Of a stretch of DNA of 64,000 nt, positions 52,526 to 59,768 are shown in pieces (within the stretch, counting starts at the first letter, position 1; every line of letters begins with the position of its first letter). The stretch is from Herbiconiux oxytropis (GTDB taxonomy: Bacteria; Actinomycetota; Actinomycetes; Actinomycetales; Microbacteriaceae). The stretch is from NCBI RefSeq assembly GCF_024979315.1, contig NZ_JANLCK010000008.1, positions 1 to 64,000 of the forward strand, read 5' to 3'. Made by a program: the position numbers and the translations under genes. The notes under the pieces are model-generated. The model did not search any database and was not told the origin of the DNA. It saw only the letters and a list, made by a program, of their open reading frames with translations.

Positions 52526-54002
52526 CGATGGGCCTCTCTTCCGGGCGTTTGTAGAGCTGCTGGCGCTGGCTGGCGGCCAGGGCTGCGGCAAGTGTCACAG
52601 TACCAACGCGGCCCATGAACATGGTGGCCGCCATGATGTAGACCCCGGCGTCGGGGAGTGAGGCGGTGAGTCCCGTCGTGAGACCCGATGTCGCGAAGGC
52701 CGAGATGACGTCGAAGAGCACGAAGTCGAGCGGCGCCTTCGAGATCTGCAGGATGAGGATGGAGGAGACCGCCACGGTCGTGGCGCCCCACAGCACCACC
52801 GAGACGCCGAGGCGCAGCACGTCGCCCGGGATGCGTCGGCCGAACGACTCCATGTCCTGCACGCCGCGCGCCTCGGCGAAGGCGGCGAGGAAGAGCACGG
52901 CCAGTGTCGTGACCTTGATGCCGCCTGCCGTCGACGCGGAGCCGCCGCCGATGAACATGAGCATGTCGGTCACGAGCAGGCTCGAGCCGTTGAGGTCGGG
53001 GATGTTGATGGTCGAGAAGCCGCCCGAGCGGGTCATCACCGAGAGGAAGAAGCTCTGGAACACCGTGTCGCCCGCGTTGAGGGTGCCGAAGGTCTTCGGA
53101 TTGTCGAACTCGAGCACGATGTAGAGCACGGCGCCCGCCACGATCAGGAGCGCGCTCGTCACGAGCGTGAGCTTGACGTGCACCGACCAGCGCACCCGGA
53201 GATCCGGCCCGTGCCCCTTCTTGCGCTTGCGCCAGGCGCCGAGCGTGCGGGCGAGCGCGTAGATCACGGGGAAGCCGATGGCACCGAGGAAGACGCCCAC
53301 CATGAGGATGGTGAGGAAGAAGTAGTCGTTGGCGAACGGCGTGAGCCCCTCGGCGTTGGGCGCGAAGCCGGTGTTCGTGAACGCCATCGCCGAGTAGTAG
53401 AGGCTGTGCCAGATGGCCTCGCCCACCGGGATGCCGTCGATGAGCATGCGGGGGAGCAGGAGTGCTGCGATCACGAGCTCGATCACGAGGGCGCTGATGG
53501 CCACGGTGGCGAGCAGCGAGCCGATCTCGCCGAGGCGCACGGCCTGCCCCTCGGCGACCGGGCCGTGGTGCATCCGGAGCGGGTTGGTGTCGCTGGCCGC
53601 GATGAGTCGGGCGCGGAGGCCGAGGCGGCGCGAGATGACGAGCCCCAGGATGCTCGCGAGGGTGAGCACGCCCAGAGCACCGATCTGCACGCCGATGTAG
53701 ATGAGGACGTGACCGAACACCGACCAGTGGGTGGCCATGTCGACGGTCGCGAGACCCGTGACGCAGATGACCGAGACGGCTGTGAAGAGGGAGTCGGCGA
53801 GGGGGGTGACCTTGCCCGAGGCGCTCGAGATCGGCAGCGAGAACAGCACCGTGAAGATGACGATGAGGCTTGCGAAGATGAGGATCGCGAACCGCGACGG
53901 CGACTTCTCCGAGAACTCGCGCATGCCCTGGCGGAAACGGCCCGCCCAGGTGCGGCTGCGATTGAACGGGTTGCGGCTCGCCACGCTGCTGCGGATGCTC
54001 AT
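52518..54002 (-). CDS. trkH: Trk potassium uptake channel TrkH
   Basis: 494 aa, eight or more hydrophobic segments with four selectivity-loop repeats (AVSVICVTGLATVD, AMAFTNTGFAPN, SVMTRSGGFSTI, AFATSGLTTGL), complete for TrkH/KtrB. ATG 54002 follows GAGGAA by 7 nt; the frame runs further upstream without support. Operon with trkA. Confidence 0.95.
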   Translation of the reverse strand: MSIRSSVASRNPFNRSRTWAGRFRQGMREFSEKSPSRFAILIFASLIVIFTVLFSLPISSASGKVTPLADSLFTAVSVICVTGLATVDMATHWSVFGHVLIYIGVQIGALGVLTLASILGLVISRRLGLRARLIAASDTNPLRMHHGPVAEGQAVRLGEIGSLLATVAISALVIELVIAALLLPRMLIDGIPVGEAIWHSLYYSAMAFTNTGFAPNAEGLTPFANDYFFLTILMVGVFLGAIGFPVIYALARTLGAWRKRKKGHGPDLRVRWSVHVKLTLVTSALLIVAGAVLYIVLEFDNPKTFGTLNAGDTVFQSFFLSVMTRSGGFSTINIPDLNGSSLLVTDMLMFIGGGSASTAGGIKVTTLAVLFLAAFAEARGVQDMESFGRRIPGDVLRLGVSVVLWGATTVAVSSILILQISKAPLDFVLFDVISAFATSGLTTGLTASLPDAGVYIMAATMFMGRVGTVTLAAALAASQRQQLYKRPEERPIVG

Positions 54003-54116
54003 CCCAGTTCCTCGTCTCGGCCGGGCATCGGCGCCGGCTGTCGGCCGCCCCTCGGTGAACGGTGCAATGCTACTCGCGGTGGCGCGGATCGGGAGCCACC
54101 CCACTAGCCTTGGGGA

Positions 54117-54578
54117 ATGGCCGACATCTTCTCCGTGATCGCCGACCCCACGCGGCGCCAGCTCCTGTCGTTGCTGCTCGAGCGCTACGTCGCCACCGAC
54201 CAGGTGAGCGCCTCGGGAGCGGGAGACGGCGAGTACAGCGTCTCCGAGCTCGTGGCCCAGCTCGAGCTGAGCCAGCCGACCGTGTCGAAGCACCTCAAGG
54301 TGCTGCGCGACACCGGACTCGTCGTCGTGCGAGAAGAAGGCCAGCACCGCTTCTACAAGATCGACGTCTCACCGCTGGAAGACGTGGAGGACTGGCTGAT
54401 CCCGTTCCTCTCCGCCGACTTCGACACCGCGGAGGAGGACGAGCTGTGGGAGAACGCCTCGGATGCCGTCAAGTCGGCAGCAGCGTCGTTCGGCCAGAAC
54501 GTCGGACGTCGTGCGGCCGCCACCTCGCACGCCGTGAAGAGCGTCGCCGACGACCTGGTGTCGAAGCTCCGCCGCTGA
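54117..54578 (+). CDS. ArsR-family helix-turn-helix regulator
   Basis: 153 aa. MADIFSVIADPTRRQLLSLLLER and LELSQPTVSKHLKVLRDTGLVVVREEGQHRFYKID give the ArsR winged helix. A C-terminal 55-residue tail without metal-binding Cys follows, so it is not a metal sensor. Leaderless ATG: TAGCCT lies 6 nt upstream. Divergent from trkH. Confidence 0.9.
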   Translation: MADIFSVIADPTRRQLLSLLLERYVATDQVSASGAGDGEYSVSELVAQLELSQPTVSKHLKVLRDTGLVVVREEGQHRFYKIDVSPLEDVEDWLIPFLSADFDTAEEDELWENASDAVKSAAASFGQNVGRRAAATSHAVKSVADDLVSKLRR

Positions 54579-54656
54579 CCGCGTGTGTGCGGTTCATTTG
54601 TGGGACCTGTGTGACTCCTGTTGCCCGTGAGGGTGCCTGGGCCCTATAGTTTCGCC

Positions 54657-54851
54657 ATGGCAGAAGACCTGGACGACGTGCGCTTCCTCACCGTCGCCGA
54701 GGTCGCCGACATGATGCGCGTCTCGAAGATGACGGTCTACCGACTGGTGCACGCCGGCGAGCTGCCCGCCATCCGCTTCGGCCGTTCGTTCCGTGTGCCC
54801 GAATCGGCCGTGGCGTCGGCGGTCAAGAACCACATCGCCGATTCGGCGTAG
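54657..54851 (+). CDS. Excisionase-like/BldC-type small DNA-binding protein
   Basis: 64 aa, a single helix-turn-helix (FLTVAEVADMMRVSKMTVYRLVHAGELPAIRFGRSFRVPE). A close relative is encoded beside bS22 in mycobacteria (Rv0500A-Rv0500B order), and the same pair is seen here. Leaderless ATG: TATAGT lies 6 nt upstream. Confidence 0.9.
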   Translation: MAEDLDDVRFLTVAEVADMMRVSKMTVYRLVHAGELPAIRFGRSFRVPESAVASAVKNHIADSA

Positions 54852-54861
54852 CGCTTCCTGC

Positions 54862-54910
54862 TACACTTCTCCGAGGCTCTTCAGCCTCTGACCGCCGGTT
54901 CTGCGCGGTC
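54862..54910 (+). promoter_or_regulatory. Promoter and structured leader of the bS22 gene
   Basis: TACACT (54862-54867) is a likely -10. Two hairpins follow in the predicted leader: GAGGCT/AGCCTC (54873-54888, CTTC loop) and GACCGC/GCGGTC (54890-54910). They may act in autoregulation or mRNA stability. Confidence 0.5.
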
Positions 54911-54934
54911 TTCCCTGATACGTGTGAGGTTTGT

Positions 54935-55033
54935 GTGGGTTCTGTAATCAAGAAGCGTCGCAAGCGCATGGCGAAGAAGAAGCACCGCAAGCTGCTTCGC
55001 AAGACTCGCCACCAGCGTCGCAACAAGAAGTAG
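54935..55033 (+). CDS. Small ribosomal subunit protein bS22 (AURKAIP1/COX24-like)
   Basis: 32 aa from GTG, extremely basic: starts VGSVIKKRRKRMAKKKH and ends RRNKK. It matches the tiny actinobacterial 30S protein bS22, which sits near the decoding region. GAGG lies 7 nt upstream of the GTG. Too short to be found by usual ORF cut-offs. Followed by an intrinsic terminator. Confidence 0.93.
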   Translation: MGSVIKKRRKRMAKKKHRKLLRKTRHQRRNKK

Positions 55034-55068
55034 CGTCAGACTCACGTCTCGCGCGCTACGCGAGCAGA

Positions 55069-55095
55069 GCGTCAGGTTTCGGCCTGGCGCTTTTT
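55069..55095 (+). terminator. Intrinsic terminator after bS22
   Basis: GCGTCAGG (55069-55076) pairs with CCTGGCGC (55083-55090, one G-U) and is followed by TTTTT. Confidence 0.85.
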
Positions 55096-55119
55096 GCTTT
55101 CCCGGTGCACGCTCCTTCC

Positions 55120-55428
55120 ATGGCTGATCCCGAGTACTGCGCCACCCTGGTCGTCCGCGATGCGGTGACCAAGCTCGATGCGCTCGCGATCGTGGCGCTC
55201 GCCGTCGACCGGCCTGTGTCGGGAGCCGGCACCGTGCATCCGTTCATCGAGCTCGAGAGCGGTGCCCGGGTCGAGATCGAGATCCCGAAGTTCGGTGAGC
55301 CGCCGCCGCTCGCACTCGACGTGTACTCGGGCCTCGGCTTCGAGCACGCCGCCATGAGCGCGCTCGCGCTGCTCGCGCGGCTCGAGGAGGCCACGGCGTG
55401 GACGGTGAAGCCCGACTTCACCTTGTGA
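55120..55428 (+). CDS. Conserved hypothetical protein
   Basis: 102 aa, single small alpha/beta domain (ATLVVRDAVTKLDALAIVALAV; VHPFIELESGARVEIEIPKF). No family recognised. ATG 55120 is chosen; a GTG at 55105 lies in frame. It starts just after the bS22 terminator. Confidence 0.65.
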   Translation: MADPEYCATLVVRDAVTKLDALAIVALAVDRPVSGAGTVHPFIELESGARVEIEIPKFGEPPPLALDVYSGLGFEHAAMSALALLARLEEATAWTVKPDFTL

Positions 55429-55464
55429 GGCCGAACGCTCGGCGGCGCTCGGTAGGCTGAAACC

Positions 55465-55728
55465 GTGCCCACCGTCGACCTCGCCCTCATCGGCAAGCCG
55501 GGGTGCCACCTCTGCGACGACGCCCGCGAGGTCGTGCGCTCCGTGATCGCCTCGCTCGACGGGGAGGTCGATGTCTCGATGACCGAGCTGTCGATCCTCG
55601 ACGACCCGGCGCTCCTCGACGAGTTCGCCGAGGAGATCCCGGTCGTGACGATCGGCGGGCGCGTGCACACCATCTGGCGGGTCGAGCCGGCCCGCCTCCG
55701 AACCGCCCTGCTGGAGGCCGCCCCATGA
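55465..55728 (+). CDS. Glutaredoxin family protein
   Basis: 87 aa. Thioredoxin-fold with KPGCHLC (Cys14, Cys17) and the cis-Pro segment EEIPVVTIGG, as in the DUF836/glutaredoxin-like group. Leaderless GTG: TAGGCT lies 6 nt upstream. Overlaps the next gene by 4 nt (ATGA). Confidence 0.9.
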   Translation: MPTVDLALIGKPGCHLCDDAREVVRSVIASLDGEVDVSMTELSILDDPALLDEFAEEIPVVTIGGRVHTIWRVEPARLRTALLEAAP

Positions 55729-56024
55729 TCCGCCACGTCGTCGCCTGGAAGCTCCGTGCCACCGATCCCGCTCAGAAGGAGGCCGACGCCGCCGAGATCG
55801 TGCGGGTGCTGTCGGCGCTTCGCGAGACCGTGCCGTCGGTGAAGGAGCTCGACGTGGGCGCGAACATGGCGTACTTCGAGAAGAACTGGGACGTCGTGCT
55901 CGTGGCCGACTACGAGACGCTCGCCGATCTCGACGCGTACCAGGCGCATCCGGCGCACGTCGCCGCGGCGCCCGTCGTGGCCGCGCTCGTGGTTGATCGG
56001 GCCTCGGTGGACATCGAGATCTGA
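55725..56024 (+). CDS. Dabb family (stress-responsive alpha/beta barrel) protein
   Basis: 99 aa. MIRHVVAWKL at the start and VVLVADYETLADLDAYQAHPAH in the second half are the Dabb signature. Small dimeric beta-barrel of unknown substrate, coupled to the glutaredoxin-like gene. Confidence 0.9.
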   Translation: MIRHVVAWKLRATDPAQKEADAAEIVRVLSALRETVPSVKELDVGANMAYFEKNWDVVLVADYETLADLDAYQAHPAHVAAAPVVAALVVDRASVDIEI

Positions 56025-56033
56025 GGTCGATGA

Positions 56034-56107
56034 CCGAGTAACAGTAGAAATGACGAGGACCGACGCCCTATACGGCGTCAGTCCTCGTCATTTCTACCGA
56101 AACTCGG
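56034..56107. terminator. Very long hairpin between convergent Dabb and aspS genes
   Basis: 24-bp arms (56044-56067 and 56074-56097, one mismatch, 6-nt loop CTATAC; core TGACGAGGAC) are extended by CCGAGT/ACTCGG (56034-56039, 56102-56107). It ends directly at the aspS stop codon. No T-tract. Likely a bidirectional terminator. Confidence 0.75.
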
Positions 56108-57424
56108 CTAGGGCGTCAGGCGCGTCGGCCCGCGGAACAGGTAGACGACCTCGCGCAGGTTCGTCTGGTGCAGCATGAGCATCAGCACGCGCGAGAGCCC
56201 CATGCCGAATCCGCCGTGCGGCGGCACGCCGTAGCGGAAGAAGTCGAGGTAGAACTCGAGCTCCTCGGGGTCGAGCCCCTTCTCCTTCGCCTGCTCCACG
56301 AGCACCTCCACGCGGTGCTCGCGCTGGGCTCCCGTCGAGATCTCGACACCGTTGTAGATCAGGTCGTAGCTGTTGGTGAGCGATCCGTCGCCCTCGTGGC
56401 GCATGTGGTAGAACGGCCGGATGCTCGAGTCGTAGTCGGTGAGGAACACGAAGTCGTGCCCGTAGGTCTCCTTGACGTAGGCCGCGATGCGGCGCTCGCC
56501 CTCCGGGTCCATGTCGGCGTCCTCGCGGGGCACGACGTAGCCGTTCTCGGCCACGATGCGCTTCGCCTCGGCGAGCGGGATGCGCGGGAACGGCTGCGAA
56601 GGCACCTCGATGTCGACGTCGAAGAGCGCCTTGATCTCGTCGCCGTGCTTCTCCTTGACGGCGCGGAGCCCCGCGACCATGAGCTCCTCGTGCAGCTGCA
56701 TGACGTCTTCGTGCGAATCGATCCAGGAGATCTCGGCGTCGACGCTCGTGAACTCGGTCGCGTGTCGCGAGGTGAAGGAGGGGTCGGCGCGGAACGCGGG
56801 CCCCACTTCGAAGACCTTGCCGAAACCGGCCGGCTGCGCCATCTGCTTGAAGAACTGCGGACTCTGCGCGAGGTACGCCTTGCCCTCGAAGTAGTCGACC
56901 TCGAACAGCTCGGCGCGCGACTCGCTCGCCGACGCCATGAGCTTGGGCGTGTGGATCTCGATGAAGTCGTGCTCCACCCAGTAGGTGCGCCAGGCGTGCT
57001 CGAGGGTGGTCTGCACCCGGAAGACGAGGTTCTGCTCGGGGCGGCGCAGGTCGAGGAAGCGCCAGTCCATGCGCTTGTCGACCCCGGAGTCGGGGGCGAT
57101 CGGCGTCTCGGGGATGGCGGCGGTCACGACCTCGAGAGAGGTGAGCTTGACCTCGATGCCGCCGAGCTTCACGCGCTCGTCGTGCTTGAGCTCACCCGTC
57201 ACCGTGATGAAGGAGCCCTGGGCGAGACCCGAGATGGCCTCCGAGATCGCCTCGGTCTCGTCGGTGCGCGGATTCACGAGCTGCACGGCGCCCGACTCGT
57301 CGCGCAGCACGACGAACTGCACCTTCTTCTGGTCGCGAACGGTGTCCACCCAGCCCGAGACGACCACGGGGCCGGCTTCGAGGGCGGAGAGGTTCTTGAC
57401 GAGGGTGCGAGTCGGTTCGGTCAC
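56108..57424 (-). CDS. aspS: Aspartate--tRNA ligase, archaeal (AspRS2-like) type
   Basis: 438 aa, much shorter than the ~590-aa bacterial AspRS and lacking the GAD insertion. The N-terminal OB fold (VVVSGWVDTVRDQKKVQFVVLRD) and class II motifs (FRADPSFTSRHATEFTSVDAE motif 2; GGFGMGLSRVLML motif 3) are complete. Enzymes of this form may be non-discriminating and also charge tRNA-Asn for GatCAB. GTG 57424 is chosen since homology begins there. Confidence 0.94.
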   Translation of the reverse strand: MTEPTRTLVKNLSALEAGPVVVSGWVDTVRDQKKVQFVVLRDESGAVQLVNPRTDETEAISEAISGLAQGSFITVTGELKHDERVKLGGIEVKLTSLEVVTAAIPETPIAPDSGVDKRMDWRFLDLRRPEQNLVFRVQTTLEHAWRTYWVEHDFIEIHTPKLMASASESRAELFEVDYFEGKAYLAQSPQFFKQMAQPAGFGKVFEVGPAFRADPSFTSRHATEFTSVDAEISWIDSHEDVMQLHEELMVAGLRAVKEKHGDEIKALFDVDIEVPSQPFPRIPLAEAKRIVAENGYVVPREDADMDPEGERRIAAYVKETYGHDFVFLTDYDSSIRPFYHMRHEGDGSLTNSYDLIYNGVEISTGAQREHRVEVLVEQAKEKGLDPEELEFYLDFFRYGVPPHGGFGMGLSRVLMLMLHQTNLREVVYLFRGPTRLTP

Positions 57425-57491
57425 GGTAGAGGAGTCTACCGGCCCGGCCCCGTGTGCACCGGGCCGGGTCCGGCGCACCGGATAGAGGAGC

Positions 57492-57605
57492 TCAGGCGCG
57501 GCGCGTGGGGATGCGGCGGTAGCCGTCGATGCCGATGGCGCGCACGGTGGCGGCGATGCCGGCGACGGAGACGAGAGCGAACGCGGAGAGGGTGATGATG
57601 GTCAT
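57492..57605 (-). CDS. Small membrane protein (37 aa)
   Basis: MTIITLSAFALVSVAGIAA forms one hydrophobic segment, then a basic tail (YRRIPTRRA). AAAGG lies 8 nt upstream of the ATG. Too short for routine gene calling; no family recognised. Its upstream region carries CTACA/TGTAG repeats. Confidence 0.6.
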   Translation of the reverse strand: MTIITLSAFALVSVAGIAATVRAIGIDGYRRIPTRRA

Positions 57606-57638
57606 GGTCGGTGCCTTTCTTCCTCTCTATTCCAGTCG

Positions 57639-57694
57639 CTACAACTGTTCAGCACAATCTCATAGTTCTACAGCTCTGGTGTAGCGCAGCTACA
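57639..57694. promoter_or_regulatory. Cluster of CTACA/TGTAG half-sites
   Basis: CTACA at 57639, 57668 and 57690 and TGTAG at 57680; GTGTAGC-GCA-GCTACAC (57679-57695) is a perfect palindrome. It lies between the 37-aa protein gene and the histidine phosphatase gene, whose TAGACT -10 is at 57733. Confidence 0.5.
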
Positions 57695-57745
57695 CGATCC
57701 TGTTCTCGGCGGATACACGGCGACCGCGATCGTAGACTGGATGCC

Positions 57746-58399
57746 GTGCCCGCCGCCCAACTCCATCTCGTCCGTCACGGAGAAGTCTTCAACCCCGACG
57801 AAGTGCTCTACGGGCGACTGCCGAACTTCGGGCTCTCCGACCTCGGCAAGCGGATGGCGGCGGCCGCCGCGAACGACCTCGCCGTGCGCGCCCGCCCGGT
57901 GAGCGCGATCTACACCTCGCCTCTGCAGCGAGCCCGCGAATCCGGTGAGCCCATCGTGGCCGCCTTCGGGCTGGAGCCGCGCATCGAGGAGCGCATCATC
58001 GAGCCCACGAATGCCTTCGAGGGCCGGCGCATGAAGGGCAAGGGCGGGGCGCTCCGGGATCCGCGGATGTGGCGGCACCTCTACAACCCGTGGCGGCCGG
58101 CCTGGGGCGAGGCCTTCCGGAGCATCTCCGGGCGCATGCTCGCGGCCATGGACGACGCCTTCGACACCGCAGAGAAGGCGGGCGACGGCGACGTCGTCAT
58201 GGTCAGCCACCAGCTCCCCATCTGGATGGCGCACCGAGCGATCGTAGGCGAGCGACTGCCGCACGACCCGCGGAAGCGCCGCTGCGCCCTCTCCAGCATC
58301 ACGACCTTCGAGCGCCGCGACGGCCGCTTCGTGGAGGTCGGCTACTCCGATCCCGGCGCCCCCCTCGCCGCTGCTGCGGTCGACGTGGGAGCCGTATGA
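57746..58399 (+). CDS. Histidine phosphatase family protein
   Basis: 217 aa. LHLVRHGEV at the N-terminus carries the phospho-accepting His; SPLQRARES and VMVSHQLPIW complete the phosphoglycerate-mutase-like active site. In actinobacteria this gene often precedes the cytochrome c maturation cluster, as here. GTG 57746 is leaderless with TAGACT 7 nt upstream. Overlaps the next gene by 4 nt. Confidence 0.92.
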   Translation: MPAAQLHLVRHGEVFNPDEVLYGRLPNFGLSDLGKRMAAAAANDLAVRARPVSAIYTSPLQRARESGEPIVAAFGLEPRIEERIIEPTNAFEGRRMKGKGGALRDPRMWRHLYNPWRPAWGEAFRSISGRMLAAMDDAFDTAEKAGDGDVVMVSHQLPIWMAHRAIVGERLPHDPRKRRCALSSITTFERRDGRFVEVGYSDPGAPLAAAAVDVGAV

Positions 58400-58980
58400 G
58401 ACGGCGACTCGCGGTGGCGGCCACGCTCGCTGCCGCCGCTCTCGTGCTGACCGGCTGCTCGAACGACCCGCTCGCCGAGCAGTACCGCGAGGGCAGCGGC
58501 AAGAACTTCATCTCCGGTGACGGCGCCGTGACCGAGATCGCCGAGGCCGACCGCGGTGAGCCGATCGAGTTCAAGGGCGTCGACGAGAACGGCGAGACGG
58601 TCTCCTCCGCCGACTACGCGGGCGAGGTGCTCGTGGTCAACTTCTGGTACGCCGGATGCGCCCCGTGCCGCGCCGAGGCGCCCCTGCTCGAAGAGGTCAA
58701 CGCCGAGTACGCGGGCCAGGGAGCATCCTTCCTCGGCGTGAACGTGCGCGATCAGGCGTCGACCGCCCAGTCGTTCGCGAAGACCTTCGGCGTGACCTAC
58801 CCCTCCGTCGTCGACACCGACGGAGCGCTGCAGCTCGCGTTCTCGGGCACGATCGCACCCAATGCCGTGCCCACCACTCTCGTGGTCGACACCGAGGGAC
58901 GGGTCGCCGCCCGCATCCTCGGGCGCGTCACGGAGGCGTCGATCCTCGACGCGCTCGTGAAGTCGAACCTGGCCGGCTGA
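58396..58980 (+). CDS. resA: TlpA/ResA-type thiol-disulfide lipoprotein
   Basis: 194 aa. Signal peptide with lipobox LTGC (Cys near 21), then a thioredoxin domain with WYAGCAPCRAE (CxxC) and the cis-Pro loop NAVPTTLVVD. Keeps apocytochrome c cysteines reduced outside the membrane. Coupled to the phosphatase gene (ATGA); ccdA begins 2 nt after its stop. Confidence 0.92.
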   Translation: MRRRLAVAATLAAAALVLTGCSNDPLAEQYREGSGKNFISGDGAVTEIAEADRGEPIEFKGVDENGETVSSADYAGEVLVVNFWYAGCAPCRAEAPLLEEVNAEYAGQGASFLGVNVRDQASTAQSFAKTFGVTYPSVVDTDGALQLAFSGTIAPNAVPTTLVVDTEGRVAARILGRVTEASILDALVKSNLAG

Positions 58981-58982
58981 CG

Positions 58983-59768
58983 GTGGACAACCCCTTCGCC
59001 GAGATCGTGCTGAGCGGTCAGCTCCTGCTCGCCATCCCGGTCGCCCTCCTCGCGGGTCTCGTCTCCTTCGCCTCCCCCTGCGTGCTGCCGCTCGTGCCGG
59101 GCTACCTCGGCTACGTCGGCGGCATCTCCGAGGCGGGGAGGGCCGCGGGCAGCGCCTCGGGCGCCGACGAGAAGGCCGCGCGCCGGGCCGGGCGCCGCCG
59201 CATGCTGCTCGGCATCGCCCTGTTCATCCTCGGCTTCTCGCTCATCTTCCTGGCCTACTCCGCCGTCTTCGGAGCCCTCGGCTTCTGGCTGATCCAGTGG
59301 CAGGACACGATCACCCGCATCATGGGTGCCGTCGTGATCGTGCTCGGCCTCGTGTTCATCGGGCAATTCAGCTTTCTCCAGCGCACCTTCAAACCGAGCT
59401 GGCGACCGGCCACGGGGCTCATCGGCGCCCCCGTGCTCGGCATCGTCTTCGGTCTCGGCTGGACCCCGTGCATCGGCCCGACCCTCAGCGCCATCCAGGC
59501 GCTCAGCCTCACGAGCGGTTCCGCTTGGAGCGGCGTGCTCCTCGGCCTCTTCTACTGCATCGGCCTCGGCGTGCCCTTCCTGCTCGTCGCCCTCGGGTTC
59601 GAGTGGGTGGCGGGCTCGGTCGCGTTCCTCAAGCGGCACATCCGCACCATCAACATCATCGGTGGCGCACTCCTCGTGCTCATCGGCATCCTGATGGTCT
59701 CGGGCCTCTGGACGATCTGGGTCTACCAGCTGCAGGCGGTGATCACCGGCTATGTCACGCCCGTCTGA
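58983..59768 (+). CDS. ccdA: Cytochrome c biogenesis protein CcdA
   Basis: 261 aa, six membrane segments. The redox Cys lie in SFASPCVLPLVPGYL and GLGWTPCIGPTL. It passes electrons from cytosolic thioredoxin to ResA. GTG 58983 start; 3' end overlaps resB by 17 nt. Confidence 0.94.
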   Translation: MDNPFAEIVLSGQLLLAIPVALLAGLVSFASPCVLPLVPGYLGYVGGISEAGRAAGSASGADEKAARRAGRRRMLLGIALFILGFSLIFLAYSAVFGALGFWLIQWQDTITRIMGAVVIVLGLVFIGQFSFLQRTFKPSWRPATGLIGAPVLGIVFGLGWTPCIGPTLSAIQALSLTSGSAWSGVLLGLFYCIGLGVPFLLVALGFEWVAGSVAFLKRHIRTINIIGGALLVLIGILMVSGLWTIWVYQLQAVITGYVTPV

